DNA from: Bacteroidales bacterium
Lineage (GTDB): Bacteria; Bacteroidota; Bacteroidia; Bacteroidales; UBA932
Assembly: GCA_017438975.1 (NCBI GenBank)
Contig: JAFRUH010000026.1
Span: 53,921-117,920, forward strand
DNA: 64,000 nt
Reading direction: 5' to 3'
Made by a program: the position numbers and the translations under genes. The notes below the pieces were generated by a model. It saw only the letters and a list, made by a program, of their open reading frames with translations. It had not been told where the DNA came from and ran no database searches. Of this stretch, positions 8,128-17,949 are shown one piece after another. Numbering within the stretch: the stretch's first letter is position 1; every line of letters begins with the position of its first letter.

Positions 8128-9660
8128 CTATTCGGCCGCGCGGGTCATCTCGAACGGGAGCGGAATCACGCCGCTGGAGACACTTGTGTTCAGGGAATAC
8201 GTACTCCCATTTGAAATCCGGTAGAAATACAGCCGGAAGGCATCGAAATTATAATCGACACCATCGGAGGTCCGGATTCCCGGAGTGATCGTTATCGTCT
8301 TGTAATCCTCGGAGAATCTGGCGGTAAAGATCGTATAGGTACCGGTAACGCGGGACCAGGAAGTTCCGTTCTTGGTATAGAGTCCCTGCGGATACATATA
8401 GCAATCGCCGTAGGATTCACTGTACACGAAGGTCTTTCCGTTCTGGGCATGGAACTCGATGCTGCCGTCTTCCTTGTACTGCAGTTTTAGGGCGGCCGCA
8501 TCGTTGTTGACGATGGAAGTCGTCGTCAGGGAATTCATTCCCCTGACCGTCAGGGTCTCGAATTCCACGTCGCTGTCGTCCTTGGTAATCGTCCAGACTT
8601 CGGAGCCGGTAAAGGTCTGACCGGTATACGGTACGGTCCTTCCGCTGATGTTCCAAGTTCCAGTCCACTTGTAATACGGCGGTTCGCGGTCCTCGATGGC
8701 GAGGTCGACATAACCCCAACGGCCGGTCACATAACCGTCGTCCTGGTAACCGACAAAGATGACATAGACATCCGAGTCGGCGTCGAGATCGTAGTACGTT
8801 CCGGTCACGTCTCCGGTCGTCAGGCCTTCGGCAAAGGACGAAAGCTGGCCGCTTTCCACTTTGGCCATGATCTCGTTCTTCTTCTCGACGGCAACGACGG
8901 AGAAGGCATAGTCCTCGAGATCCGTCACCTTGGACTTGCTCACGATGTCATATACGTACTTCTCACCCGAAACAGCAGAGGAAATGCTGATGACGTCGGA
9001 CTGATGCGGATACTCGTAACCGCCGTCCGTGACGGAAGCCGACCAGGCGTCGGTCACGAGGACGGTCTCAGGATACTGAAGGACGTTGAAGGCCCCGGCA
9101 TGTTCACCGACCTTATAATTGACGACTCCCAAACGGGTTCCGGCCAGGGGATTCTTGTCAATCGTGATCTTGATGATACCCTTTTCCTCGTCTACCGAGA
9201 CATGGATCCAGTTCACCGCCGAATTCATGCTGACGGGCATATTGGAGACGAAGTTGAACTCCTTGACCGTGCCTTCGGCCGGAGAGGTCAGGTCGGCCAT
9301 GTCGAGTCCGCCGATGACCTCGCCGAACTGCTGGGCGGTCAGGGAAATCTTATCATCGCCGGACTTGATGGTAATCTTGGCGTACCGGTTTTCCTTTTCT
9401 GTCCATTGGGGAACGGTCACGTTGACGGTCATTCCGCTGACAGAAACGTTACACCAGGGACGGTCGGCCGTGGCTGTGATGGAAGACTCGGCTTCCACGA
9501 CGATCGTACCCGTACCTCCCTGAGGCATGAAGACGATATCCTGGCTTACGACGGTGATGTTGTTGTTGATCTCGTAAGTCGGCTGCTCTTCCTGGCAGGA
9601 GACCGCCAGCAGGGCGGCTCCGGCCAATATGATAGTTAGATACTTTTTCATAGGCTTCAT
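8128..9660 (-). CDS. BACON-domain surface lipoprotein
   Basis: 510 residues with a lipoprotein signal (Cys22 after LLAVS). Residues about 40-110 form a BACON domain, recognisable by TATADRPWCNVSVSGMTV and the closing KISLTAQQFG; a second, more divergent repeat seems to follow to about residue 200 (INWIHVSVDEEKG and FNVLQYPE). The C-terminal 300 residues are beta-rich and unassigned. BACON domains occur in Bacteroidota surface proteins and are thought to bind glycans or mucin, but not in all cases. Last gene of the SusCD operon, 1 base after the DUF4302 gene. An alternative ATG at 9651 would shorten the signal by three residues and is equally good. Confidence 0.8.
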   Translation of the reverse strand: MKPMKKYLTIILAGAALLAVSCQEEQPTYEINNNITVVSQDIVFMPQGGTGTIVVEAESSITATADRPWCNVSVSGMTVNVTVPQWTEKENRYAKITIKSGDDKISLTAQQFGEVIGGLDMADLTSPAEGTVKEFNFVSNMPVSMNSAVNWIHVSVDEEKGIIKITIDKNPLAGTRLGVVNYKVGEHAGAFNVLQYPETVLVTDAWSASVTDGGYEYPHQSDVISISSAVSGEKYVYDIVSKSKVTDLEDYAFSVVAVEKKNEIMAKVESGQLSSFAEGLTTGDVTGTYYDLDADSDVYVIFVGYQDDGYVTGRWGYVDLAIEDREPPYYKWTGTWNISGRTVPYTGQTFTGSEVWTITKDDSDVEFETLTVRGMNSLTTTSIVNNDAAALKLQYKEDGSIEFHAQNGKTFVYSESYGDCYMYPQGLYTKNGTSWSRVTGTYTIFTARFSEDYKTITITPGIRTSDGVDYNFDAFRLYFYRISNGSTYSLNTSVSSGVIPLPFEMTRAAE

Positions 9661-11016
9661 TTATTGACGGACGAATGAAGTAATGTACAGAAGGGAATGC
9701 GCACCGGTTTTCCAGAACCAGTCCTCCGAGACGTATCCGACACTGTCGCTGGTGGAGAATGAATTCCGGCTGAGGAAAAACAGAGCGAACGAATCGGTTC
9801 CCCTGGCCCATTTCCCGTTATCCGACATCGTAATCGTATCGGCACCGTCGATGGTAGAGAGGACTCCCTTCATGCCGTAGTTCTGGGAGAGGGAAGAGTA
9901 ACCCGTAGCTTCGGAACGGCATCCCATCAGGATATAGTAACCCGTAGCCGGATCCGCTTCCTTAAGCATATGCTGGGTCCGGATTGAAATCGTACCCGTC
10001 CCGAGATCATATTCCGCGAGCACTTCCAATTTGTCGTGAAGACCGGAGATCAGGTATGACTTGCCGGGGGCATACTCCTTGAACTGCACGCCCGGGAGGG
10101 TCTGGCCCTTGTTATAGTTGAGGGTCCAGTTCCCGAGGAAGGAAGAGTAGGAACGCCAGCCTTCCGGAAGCGATCCCTGCAGGACCATGTCCGGATACTC
10201 CGTGGAAGTCAGCGTCGCCTTGTCCCTGTCGAACTTGAAGGAGGAGAAGGTATAGTCCCCCATCGTCAGGTCCTTGTAGAAACGGAGTCCTTCCGGGGTG
10301 AAGTTGTACGCAACCGTCTTGGCGTTGTCCGCATCTCCGTTGAGGGTAATCGTCGCCTGGCGGGCATTGAGATCCAGCTTGATATGAGCCGGCTGGCCCT
10401 TGAACGATCCGTCGAAGGAACTCATGAAGACCAGTTCGCTCGTCTCGGCACTCTGCGTGGCATACTGCTCGGGAGAGACCGTGAGCGGGTACATCTTATA
10501 GTAGTTCAGCGAACGTTTGCCCTTCAGGATGACTTCCTCCGGCGTATGTTTGAGTACGAGGAACTCGAAATCTCCCTTGTACGCCTGGTAGTTGCCGGTC
10601 TCCCCGTACAGGTTCTTGCTGCTCCCGGAAGGAGTGGCGAAATAATGCAGATTGTAATTGAAGTCATCGAACGCGATGACAGGGCCGTCATCACTGGCCA
10701 TCTTATAGAGGGACGTGCAGGAAGCGCTGCCGAGGACCTCGTTCCAAACGGTCACTTTGGTGTCCGTGAAGGTCATCGTCATGACGAAACCGCCGATTCC
10801 CTGCGCCCCGGCATTGTAACCGGCGCCACCGTTGGGATAATAGTACATGACCCAACCCTGGCTGGAACCTGTCAGGACTTTCTGGATATCGACCAGCGTT
10901 TCTGCCATTCTTACGGAAGAAGACTTCTCGAAGAGATCTTCTTCCTGGTAAAGGCAGGAGACCAGCGACATCGAGGCGAAAACCGAGATCAAAAGGTATG
11001 TAAGTATCTTTTTCAT
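9661..11016 (-). CDS. DUF4302 family lipoprotein
   Basis: 451 residues with a lipoprotein signal (Cys21 after SLVS). The opening after the signal (EEDLFEKSSSVRMAETLVDIQKVLTGSSQGW, quoted here only as its ends EEDLFEKSSS and SSQGW) and the following YYYPNGG are typical of DUF4302, a family found downstream of SusC/SusD genes with Mx1-type metallopeptidases. Function is not known; a role as a surface-exposed accessory binding protein is inferred from its neighbours. It begins 12 bases after the metallopeptidase gene. Confidence 0.82.
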   Translation of the reverse strand: MKKILTYLLISVFASMSLVSCLYQEEDLFEKSSSVRMAETLVDIQKVLTGSSQGWVMYYYPNGGAGYNAGAQGIGGFVMTMTFTDTKVTVWNEVLGSASCTSLYKMASDDGPVIAFDDFNYNLHYFATPSGSSKNLYGETGNYQAYKGDFEFLVLKHTPEEVILKGKRSLNYYKMYPLTVSPEQYATQSAETSELVFMSSFDGSFKGQPAHIKLDLNARQATITLNGDADNAKTVAYNFTPEGLRFYKDLTMGDYTFSSFKFDRDKATLTSTEYPDMVLQGSLPEGWRSYSSFLGNWTLNYNKGQTLPGVQFKEYAPGKSYLISGLHDKLEVLAEYDLGTGTISIRTQHMLKEADPATGYYILMGCRSEATGYSSLSQNYGMKGVLSTIDGADTITMSDNGKWARGTDSFALFFLSRNSFSTSDSVGYVSEDWFWKTGAHSLLYITSFVRQ

Positions 11017-11028
11017 AATGCTTTTTCC

Positions 11029-11952
11029 TTAATTGATTGCAAGAGAGGTAAGGTCGACCTGTCCGGCTTTGACATCCTCCTGACGCCGCAGGATCGTCGC
11101 CCGGAGCTGATCCAGGTCGATGTCGAAAGTAACCTTCATATAAGACTTGACCAGATCCAGTTTCGCCTTGATGAGGGTGGCGCCTGCGGCTCCGGCCTCT
11201 ATCAACAACCCATCCCAGTACTCCTGAGGGTTGGTTACGTAGATGGACATCATTTCGGCGAAATCTTCACGGTCGGAATGCTGGGCATAGGAGGAGATGA
11301 ATCCACGCTCCAGATAGCCGACATTGTAGGGCGAGTTGCTCCAGTCGCTGGCGACGTAATCGTTCGGCGTGATCTGACTGAACTCGACCGGGAAGTCCTT
11401 GGTCTGGTTCAGGATATGCGTGAACTCATGGTGGATGGTCTTGATGTAGTAGTGATTCAGACCACGGGCCGTATCATAATTCGGATTGAACGTTCCGGCC
11501 AGAACCTTGGGAATCCAGTTGACACCGGTCAGGAGGATCTTCTTTCCGCCTTCGGCGGTACCGAGGATCATCGTTCCGTTGTTGTTGTACTCCCATTCCC
11601 CGATGACGAAGAACATCTTCGGGAAGTACTGGCGGGTGAAATTCACGCCGGCCACCTCGTCATAGGAATCGATGCAGAGATACTTGACAAGATGGGCCAT
11701 GATGACAGCATTGTCATAGGACGCAGGGATCGTATAATAGGAGCGGTTCGACTCGTCGATCTGATAACGATACTTGAAATTAATGTTATAAGGATTGACG
11801 AAATTCGCTTCCAGCCATTTGTCGAAATCATTCTGGATATAATTATCCATCACGATAATACTGTCCTTGTCGAGGGGTTCATCCTTCCGGCAGGAAGAGA
11901 ACGTCACGGCAAACAGGGCGGAAACCAGTGCTAATACTATATATTTTTTCAT
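11029..11952 (-). CDS. Putative zinc-binding metallopeptidase lipoprotein (Mx1-like)
   Basis: 307 residues, lipoprotein signal with Cys21. The zinc site is HEFTH (residues 175-179), inside TIHHEFTHILNQ, with a likely third ligand about 50 residues later in DREDFAEMM. This matches the Bacteroidota putative zinc-binding metallopeptidase family that sits beside SusC/SusD. By family and signal it should act on the cell surface or in the periplasm, cutting proteins or peptides before import by the adjacent SusCD. It is preceded by susD (17-base gap) and followed by the DUF4302 gene. Confidence 0.87.
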   Translation of the reverse strand: MKKYIVLALVSALFAVTFSSCRKDEPLDKDSIIVMDNYIQNDFDKWLEANFVNPYNINFKYRYQIDESNRSYYTIPASYDNAVIMAHLVKYLCIDSYDEVAGVNFTRQYFPKMFFVIGEWEYNNNGTMILGTAEGGKKILLTGVNWIPKVLAGTFNPNYDTARGLNHYYIKTIHHEFTHILNQTKDFPVEFSQITPNDYVASDWSNSPYNVGYLERGFISSYAQHSDREDFAEMMSIYVTNPQEYWDGLLIEAGAAGATLIKAKLDLVKSYMKVTFDIDLDQLRATILRRQEDVKAGQVDLTSLAIN

Positions 11953-11969
11953 ATTCGTTCCTCCTTCAT

Positions 11970-13580
11970 TTAGTTACGGGGATTCGGCTGAAGACCGGCA
12001 TCAATACATTTCTGGGGGACCTGGATGGCCTGGCGCGGGTCGCGGTACTCCATCGTATCCTCGATTCGGTCGACATTGCCGTTGGAGTCGACGTAACGGC
12101 GGTAGATCGTAATGCCATAGCGCTTGATATCGAACCAGCGGTCACCGTTGCCCCACCTTTCGGCGCGGCGGAAACGGAGAAGCAGCTGGAGCATGCTCTC
12201 CTGGACGGAGCCTTCTGCATCGATGGCGAAAGCCGGGTGCAGGTGCTTCTTCTGGGTCGGCTTGTCCCAGAGATAATAGTTCATGCCGTTTTCGAATTCC
12301 TGGATGCTCTCGGGGGTCAGTTTGATCTCCGACATCCCTTCAGGGATGGTATAGAAGTTATTGGCCCAGAGATTCAGGTCCTCACAGGCTGAAGCGTACT
12401 GCTTCAGCAGAATCTTGGCCTCCGCCCGGATCAGCAGGGTTTCATCAGTCGTAAGGGCGGGGAAAATTCCGCGGTAATATCCGGTTCCGGTCACCTGGTT
12501 CGTAGTCTGGAACTGGTAGAACACCTTCCAGAGAAGGACGTAACTGAGCGAGCCGCTGTTGTATCGGCGGGGACGGAAAACGATATCCGACATGGTCACG
12601 CCGGTCAGCTTCCAGGGGAGCGGAGCAATCAGGTCTTCGGTCGTGGCGATCTCGTTCGTGTAGCCATAATACTTGGAGGACCCGGATGTGTTCCTATACA
12701 GGGTATATCCCAGATTGCTGTAGGCAGAGGTCATCAGCAGGTTGCATTTGTTGTCCGAGCTGTTGTACAGCGTCCTTCCTTCAGAAATGCTGGAAGCATT
12801 GGCCTGAAGATACGCATAATCGCGGAGCAGGCTTTTCGGAGCGGATCCGAGACAGTCATCGGCATATTTCAGTGCGAGATCCCATTTCTCATAATAGAGA
12901 TAGAACTTCGCCGCGAAGGCATTGGCAGCCTGGCGGGTGAAATGCCATTTCGGAACATCGTAATTATCCCCGACATACTTGATGCCTTCCTGGATATCCG
13001 CATCGATCTTCGCGTAGACATCCGCCACGGTTCCGCGCACATATTCGGGATTCAGGCCCTTCTCCGGCGTTTCCATATACGGGATGCCGAGGTCGGTCGC
13101 ACTGTGCTGGGAATCGTAGTGGAGACAGAAAACGTTGACAAGGATGAAGTGGGCATAGGCACGGCAGATCAGGGCTTCGCCGTAGGCCTCGGCGATCCGG
13201 GAACTGACGGTCGGTCCGCCCATCGCCTCGATGGCTTCAAGCGCCTGGTTGGCGCAGGCAATCACGCTCCAGCCGTCGGACCAGATAGCTTCCGGATCCG
13301 AGTTGTTCGACATCGTAACATCTTTCCAGTTCCAGAGTTCGTGGAAGAAATCGCCGGGGGAGCCGGAAACGACAGCCGCATTGTTGTCCAGCTGGTCGGA
13401 CATGTATTCGGTAACGGTGACATACCAGTGGGTAGAATAGGCGGACCTCAGAAGGGCCGTCACCTTTTCTTCCGTATCGATTTCGGTACGGTTGTCCGGC
13501 ATGGTATCGAGATATTTGTCGCAGGAAGACAGGCAGATCGCTGCACACGCAAGAGCGTAAATATATCTTTTCATTTTCAT
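11970..13580 (-). CDS. SusD/RagB-family nutrient-binding lipoprotein
   Basis: Surface lipoprotein that forms the lid of a SusC transporter and captures its ligand. Signal ends LSSC with Cys20, followed by DKYLDTMPDNR, typical of the family. The body has the tetratricopeptide-like helices (WSDGWSVIACANQALEAIE; AYGEALICRAYAHFILVNVF) and the closing RRAERWGNGDRWFDIKRYG and YRDPRQAIQVPQ. I start at the ATG at 13580; a TTG upstream is unlikely, and an ATG at 13574 is also possible. It lies 12 bases after susC. The ligand is unknown, but the downstream metallopeptidase points to peptides. Confidence 0.93.
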   Translation of the reverse strand: MKMKRYIYALACAAICLSSCDKYLDTMPDNRTEIDTEEKVTALLRSAYSTHWYVTVTEYMSDQLDNNAAVVSGSPGDFFHELWNWKDVTMSNNSDPEAIWSDGWSVIACANQALEAIEAMGGPTVSSRIAEAYGEALICRAYAHFILVNVFCLHYDSQHSATDLGIPYMETPEKGLNPEYVRGTVADVYAKIDADIQEGIKYVGDNYDVPKWHFTRQAANAFAAKFYLYYEKWDLALKYADDCLGSAPKSLLRDYAYLQANASSISEGRTLYNSSDNKCNLLMTSAYSNLGYTLYRNTSGSSKYYGYTNEIATTEDLIAPLPWKLTGVTMSDIVFRPRRYNSGSLSYVLLWKVFYQFQTTNQVTGTGYYRGIFPALTTDETLLIRAEAKILLKQYASACEDLNLWANNFYTIPEGMSEIKLTPESIQEFENGMNYYLWDKPTQKKHLHPAFAIDAEGSVQESMLQLLLRFRRAERWGNGDRWFDIKRYGITIYRRYVDSNGNVDRIEDTMEYRDPRQAIQVPQKCIDAGLQPNPRN

Positions 13581-13592
13581 AACTCGCAAATA

Positions 13593-16500
13593 TTAAAGAC
13601 CTATCTTCAGGGTAAGGGTAAACTGTCTCGGGACAGGGACGGCGACACCGCCGGAATTGAAGAATTCCGGATCCTGACCGTTCAGTTTCTTGTCGGCGTA
13701 GAGCAGGCAGAGGTTGGTCGCCTGCAACTTGAGAGAGAGGTTGTTCATCTTCATCTTCTTCACGAAGTTCTTCGGAAGGTCATAGGAAAGGGATACTTCC
13801 TTGAGACGGATGAAGTCTCCTTTGGCGATACGTTCGGTAGAGAAATTGTATGCGTTGTACGCATAGCTGAGGTTGCTGTAGTTGTAGGACTGCATGCGGG
13901 ATGCGATGACCGGGATCGTCGTGACATTCTCGTCGCCCGGGACCGTCCAGCGGTTCTTGAATTCCCTCGGCATGGAGGTAAGGTCCGAATAGCTGGAGCG
14001 GAAAACCTGGTCGAGACGGATGACGTTTCCGAAGGAACCGGTGATGAACACATTCAGTCTAAGGCCCTTCCACTCGAAGGTGTTGCCGATGGAACCGACG
14101 CCGGTCGGATCGGCGGTACCCTCATACTGGAGATACTTGAGCTGTTCCGGGTCGGAAAGCTGGAAGTTGATGCCGGTGGTCGTCACCTTTCCGTCCGGAC
14201 CGTAGAAGGTCGGAATACCTTCCTCGTTGAGGCCGGCGAAGGGGATCGAGAAGATCGAGTGGTTGGTAAAGCCCTCCTGGGCGAAACCGCTGCCCTTGAC
14301 GAGATCGATCACCCGCTTGGTGGAACCGGTATTCAGCTTGGTAATCATGTTGTGGGAGTGCGACCAGATGAAGTTCGTGGTCCACTTGAAGTCCTTCGAC
14401 CGGACATTCTGGGTCGTGAGGGAAAGTTCGTAACCGCCGGATTTCATCGCCGCGACGTTACCGTATTTGGTAACTTCACCGCCGATACCCATCGTATTGG
14501 TGATACCGATGAGGTCGAAGTTGTTACGCTTGTACCAGTCGGCCACGAAGTTGATCCTGTTGTCGAGGAAACCGAGTTCGATACCGAGGTTGAGCTCGTG
14601 CTTCTTCTCAAAGGTCAGGTCCGGGTTGGCGAGACGGGAGATGTCGATGGCCGTTTCCATGTCTCCGGCCGCAGGACGCCAGATGTTTCCGGCTCTATAG
14701 ACGGCGTTGGAGTTGGTGACCCAGGACGGGCCGCTTTCCGCCGTCAGGGAATAGGAAGCCTTGAGGGCGGCGTGGCTGAGGGTCGGCTGGAGCGGACGCA
14801 TCCAGGGCTCGTCGGAGACGTTCCAGCGGCCGGACACGTTCCAGGTCGGGAGCCAGCGGGCGGTGCGGGAATGGCCGAGACGGTTGGATCCCTCGTAACG
14901 CATGGTCCCGTTGACGCTGTACTTGCCCTTGTAAGAATAGTTGACCGTTCCGAAGAAGGCCGCCCGGCGCTCGTGGGTATTGTCCAGGGTGTAATAGTCC
15001 GCACCATTTTCCGCATCTTTCTTGAAAACCTTATAGTACCAGCTCGGGACTTCACCCATGCTGTACTGCATGCCCCAGCCACGGAACCAGGTCCCATGGC
15101 GGTCGTTGGAGTTGACCTCCATACCGCCGTAGGCGCTGACCTGATGGATGGATGCGAACGTATGATTGTAGTTCGCGGAGAGACGGAAGTCCCAGCCGTT
15201 CATCTTATTGTCGGTCTTCTGGAAGATACCGCCGTTCGGAAGGACGGACTCCGGAAGGGCGTAACGGATGTCGGGATCCGTATACATATAGGAGTTGTTG
15301 TCCCGGATCGTCGTCGTATAGTCGGCGCGGTAGGCCTGGGCCTGGTTGGACTCGTCGAGGATGTAGTGCTCGCGGGAGCTGCCCGAATACTTGGAAGCGA
15401 CGAGGGCGGCGACTTCGAGGTCGCGGAAGACCTTCCACTTCAATTCGCCCTGGAACCGGAGGTTCGTGACGTCCAGGTCCATGTAGTTGTTCTCCAGCTC
15501 GTAGAGGATGTTGAAGGGAGCGTAGTTACGGGTATAGAACACGTCCGGATCGAGGGTCCTGGAGGTATTCAACGCGTAGGAATACGGGTTGATATCGAAG
15601 GCGCGGGTGACTTCACCGCTGACTACGTTCACCGTACTTCCGAGGGTTCCCGGAGCGCGCTGCTGCCGGTAGGAAGCGTTGGCGATCATGTTGAGGGAGA
15701 GGTTCGGGAGGAGCTTGTAGGTGGAGTTGATATTCGCCGTATAGCGCCTGACGGAGCTCTGGTCGGTCCATCCCTGGTCGTCCATGACCGACATCGAGGC
15801 GTAGTAGTTGCCCTTGTCGGTACCGCCGCTCATGGAGATGGAGTGGTTGTGCTGGACATTGTACTTGAAGAGGATGTCGAACCAGTCGGTGTTGCGGTAC
15901 TCGGCGGCGCGGAGATATTCGGCCTTGGCCTCGTTCGTATTCGCGATCGCGAACTGGCCGGAGACCGGGTCATAGGTGCCGAGGAGTTCGTACATCTTTC
16001 CGTAGACACCGCTCGCGGAAGCGTTCGCTGTCGACGCGTAGTTCAGCCATCCCTTCTGCTCCAGTTCCTGGTAGATACCCATCTGGTCCTGGGAGTTCAT
16101 GATGTTGAAGGTTGCATAACTCGGCTTCCGGCGGATGGTGTATTCACCGGTATAGCTGATCGAGCTGTGGCCGGTGCGGCCCTTCTTCGTGGTGACGACG
16201 ATAACGCCCGCCATGGCGCGCGCGCCATAAATAGAGGTAGCGGAACCGTCCTTGAGGATGTCGAAGCTTTCGATATCGTCGGAGTTCAGACCGGCGATCG
16301 CCGAGGAGATCAGCGTGTTGGCATCACCCGAGCTGAGGTCTTCCGCATCGATGTCGACAATGTCTTCCATGATGACGCCGTCGACGACCCACAGCGGTTT
16401 CGAGGAACCGTAGATGGAAGTCGCACCGCGGACGCGGATCTTCGGGGCGGTACCGAACGTACCGGAAACGTTCTGGACGGAAACGCCGGCGACGCGGCCT

Positions 16501-16937
16501 TCCAGGGAACGGGAAATGTCCGCCATACCGCTGATCTTGGTGTCATCAGCGTCGAGTTTCACGGCGGAACCGGAGAAGATTCGCCGGTCGACCTGGGTCA
16601 TACCGGTGACGACCGCCTGTTCCAACATTTCTGAATCCGGATTCAAGACCACGTTCACGAAATCCTTCACGGGCACTTTGACTTCTTCGTACCCCATGAA
16701 TGATACAACGATGTTCTTGGCTCCGGCGGGTACTTTGTCAAGGACAAAGTTACCGTCGAGATCTGTGGTCGTTCCGACTTTCTGGTAGCCTTCAGCCATG
16801 ACGAAAGCGCCTGCTACGGGCTGGTTGTCATCGGATGCGATGACATGGCCCTTCACCGTCTTCGTCTGTGCATAGGATACCCCTCCGAGGAGGATCGCAG
16901 CGACACAAAGGATCAAGGTTAGTAATTTTGAACGCAT
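13593..16937 (-). CDS. SusC/RagA-family TonB-linked outer membrane transporter
   Basis: 1114-residue TonB-dependent transporter. After the signal peptide comes a carboxypeptidase-regulatory-like domain (about residues 25-110), then the plug with GAT-SIYGSSKPLWVVDGV and FDILKDGSATSIYGARAMAGVIVVTTKKG, then the 22-strand barrel ending in the aromatic-terminated RQFTLTLKIGL. No STN signalling domain precedes the plug, so it is not expected to talk to an ECF sigma/anti-sigma pair, and none is nearby. The TGMTQVDRRIFSGSAV segment resembles the SusC subgroup found with DUF4302 and Mx1 metallopeptidases. First gene of its operon, with a clear promoter about 65 bases upstream. Confidence 0.95.
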   Translation of the reverse strand: MRSKLLTLILCVAAILLGGVSYAQTKTVKGHVIASDDNQPVAGAFVMAEGYQKVGTTTDLDGNFVLDKVPAGAKNIVVSFMGYEEVKVPVKDFVNVVLNPDSEMLEQAVVTGMTQVDRRIFSGSAVKLDADDTKISGMADISRSLEGRVAGVSVQNVSGTFGTAPKIRVRGATSIYGSSKPLWVVDGVIMEDIVDIDAEDLSSGDANTLISSAIAGLNSDDIESFDILKDGSATSIYGARAMAGVIVVTTKKGRTGHSSISYTGEYTIRRKPSYATFNIMNSQDQMGIYQELEQKGWLNYASTANASASGVYGKMYELLGTYDPVSGQFAIANTNEAKAEYLRAAEYRNTDWFDILFKYNVQHNHSISMSGGTDKGNYYASMSVMDDQGWTDQSSVRRYTANINSTYKLLPNLSLNMIANASYRQQRAPGTLGSTVNVVSGEVTRAFDINPYSYALNTSRTLDPDVFYTRNYAPFNILYELENNYMDLDVTNLRFQGELKWKVFRDLEVAALVASKYSGSSREHYILDESNQAQAYRADYTTTIRDNNSYMYTDPDIRYALPESVLPNGGIFQKTDNKMNGWDFRLSANYNHTFASIHQVSAYGGMEVNSNDRHGTWFRGWGMQYSMGEVPSWYYKVFKKDAENGADYYTLDNTHERRAAFFGTVNYSYKGKYSVNGTMRYEGSNRLGHSRTARWLPTWNVSGRWNVSDEPWMRPLQPTLSHAALKASYSLTAESGPSWVTNSNAVYRAGNIWRPAAGDMETAIDISRLANPDLTFEKKHELNLGIELGFLDNRINFVADWYKRNNFDLIGITNTMGIGGEVTKYGNVAAMKSGGYELSLTTQNVRSKDFKWTTNFIWSHSHNMITKLNTGSTKRVIDLVKGSGFAQEGFTNHSIFSIPFAGLNEEGIPTFYGPDGKVTTTGINFQLSDPEQLKYLQYEGTADPTGVGSIGNTFEWKGLRLNVFITGSFGNVIRLDQVFRSSYSDLTSMPREFKNRWTVPGDENVTTIPVIASRMQSYNYSNLSYAYNAYNFSTERIAKGDFIRLKEVSLSYDLPKNFVKKMKMNNLSLKLQATNLCLLYADKKLNGQDPEFFNSGGVAVPVPRQFTLTLKIGL

Positions 16938-17001
16938 AAATATTGATATTTGGTATAATCAAAAAACGCTGACGAAAACCAGTTCATCAGTGTTATTATC
17001 G

Positions 17002-17032
17002 CAAAATTATAAAACATCCTCTGATTTGCAAA
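17002..17032 (-). promoter_or_regulatory. Promoter of the first SusCD operon
   Basis: Minus strand: TTTG (17029-17032), 19 bases, TAATTTTG (17002-17009). Both boxes match the Bacteroidota sigma-70 consensus exactly. It gives a 5' leader of roughly 60 bases before susC and is back to back with the promoter of the gene at 17092. Confidence 0.85.
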
Positions 17033-17073
17033 CGGATTCCGGAAAAATTGCACAAATTTTGTAATATTATTCC

Positions 17074-17081
17074 TATCTTTG
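17074..17081 (+). promoter_or_regulatory. -7 promoter box for the gene at 17092
   Basis: TATCTTTG fits TAnnTTTG and lies 11 bases before the ATG, so the transcript would have a leader of only a few bases. No exact TTTG at 19-21 bases upstream; AATTG lies close. Confidence 0.6.
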
Positions 17082-17091
17082 GATAATATGA

Positions 17092-17949
17092 ATGGCTGAA
17101 AATATGAAAAAATATCTGTTTATACTTTCCTTTTTCATCCTTCTGACCGGTACCGCTTCCGGCCAGGGGCATATCATGACCCGCAAATACAGGCTCTCCG
17201 ACTTCACGGACAAAATCACCAAGGTCGTCCTCAGCGGCAACGAAATGTCCGACGGAGCGTTCCGGCAATCGGTCATGGACCGGTGGACCCTCTCCCCTTT
17301 CGAATTCTGCACCGCGGCCGATTTCAAGAAACTCATGAAATCCGCCGACCACTATTTCCTGGTCGTCTCCGAAGGGAAGGACGGAGAAGGTGACGGGGCC
17401 GGCATCCGGTTCCTCTCCCTCTATAAGGGCGGGGCTGCCGAGCTGAACGACCTCATGCTGGTCATTTCCATCCCGGTCGGGAACACGGCCGGCGTCACCG
17501 GACGGGAACTGGTGTTCATGCCCGCGTTCGTCGATATCGTGCAGGACTATACCCGGGAGGCGATGGAAAAGGAAGTCAACGGCTATACGAGCCTGACCCG
17601 GTACAACGCCAATTACCGCAAAGACGGGAAGATCAAGCGGATCTGCTTCGCCGAGGGCGACATCGCTCCGGCCGTCAACGAGCCTTTCCGGGAAAAGAAC
17701 ATGGACGCGGACATGATGATCCTCCCCTCCGACGAAGCCGACAAGAACCTCCTGGACGGGACCTTCAACACCCTCGTCAGCTATACGGTTTTCCCGGAGA
17801 CGCCGGAGAACGGCTCCGTCGGATACCTGATGCTGATCGAGGCCGATACGCATTCCTTATATTATTACCGGAAGCAGAAGGTGTCCCGCACCGAAACGGC
17901 AGGATTCCTGCCCTCTGATATCAAGACGCTCGGAAGGGGACGCAAATGA
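17092..17949 (+). CDS. Secreted protein of unknown function
   Basis: 285 residues with a Sec signal peptide (hydrophobic 10-22, cut likely after ASGQ). I do not recognise a domain. The mature part is a mixed alpha/beta protein; around LVVSEGKDGEGDGAGIRFLSLYKGG it looks like a beta-sheet core, and the C-terminus is basic. It overlaps the start of the M16 peptidase gene by 4 bases (ATGA), so the two are translationally coupled and probably work together; the M16 protein itself has no signal peptide. ATGs at 17092 and 17104 are both possible; the second gives a cleaner MKKYLFILSF signal. Confidence 0.75.
   Translation: MAENMKKYLFILSFFILLTGTASGQGHIMTRKYRLSDFTDKITKVVLSGNEMSDGAFRQSVMDRWTLSPFEFCTAADFKKLMKSADHYFLVVSEGKDGEGDGAGIRFLSLYKGGAAELNDLMLVISIPVGNTAGVTGRELVFMPAFVDIVQDYTREAMEKEVNGYTSLTRYNANYRKDGKIKRICFAEGDIAPAVNEPFREKNMDADMMILPSDEADKNLLDGTFNTLVSYTVFPETPENGSVGYLMLIEADTHSLYYYRKQKVSRTETAGFLPSDIKTLGRGRK

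Noticed and set aside
12942-16634. Very long plus-strand open frame (about 1230 codons) opposite susC
   Set aside because: It is the antisense shadow of a GC-rich gene; low-complexity Asp/Gly/Val/Arg composition, no domain, and the minus-strand SusC is unambiguous.
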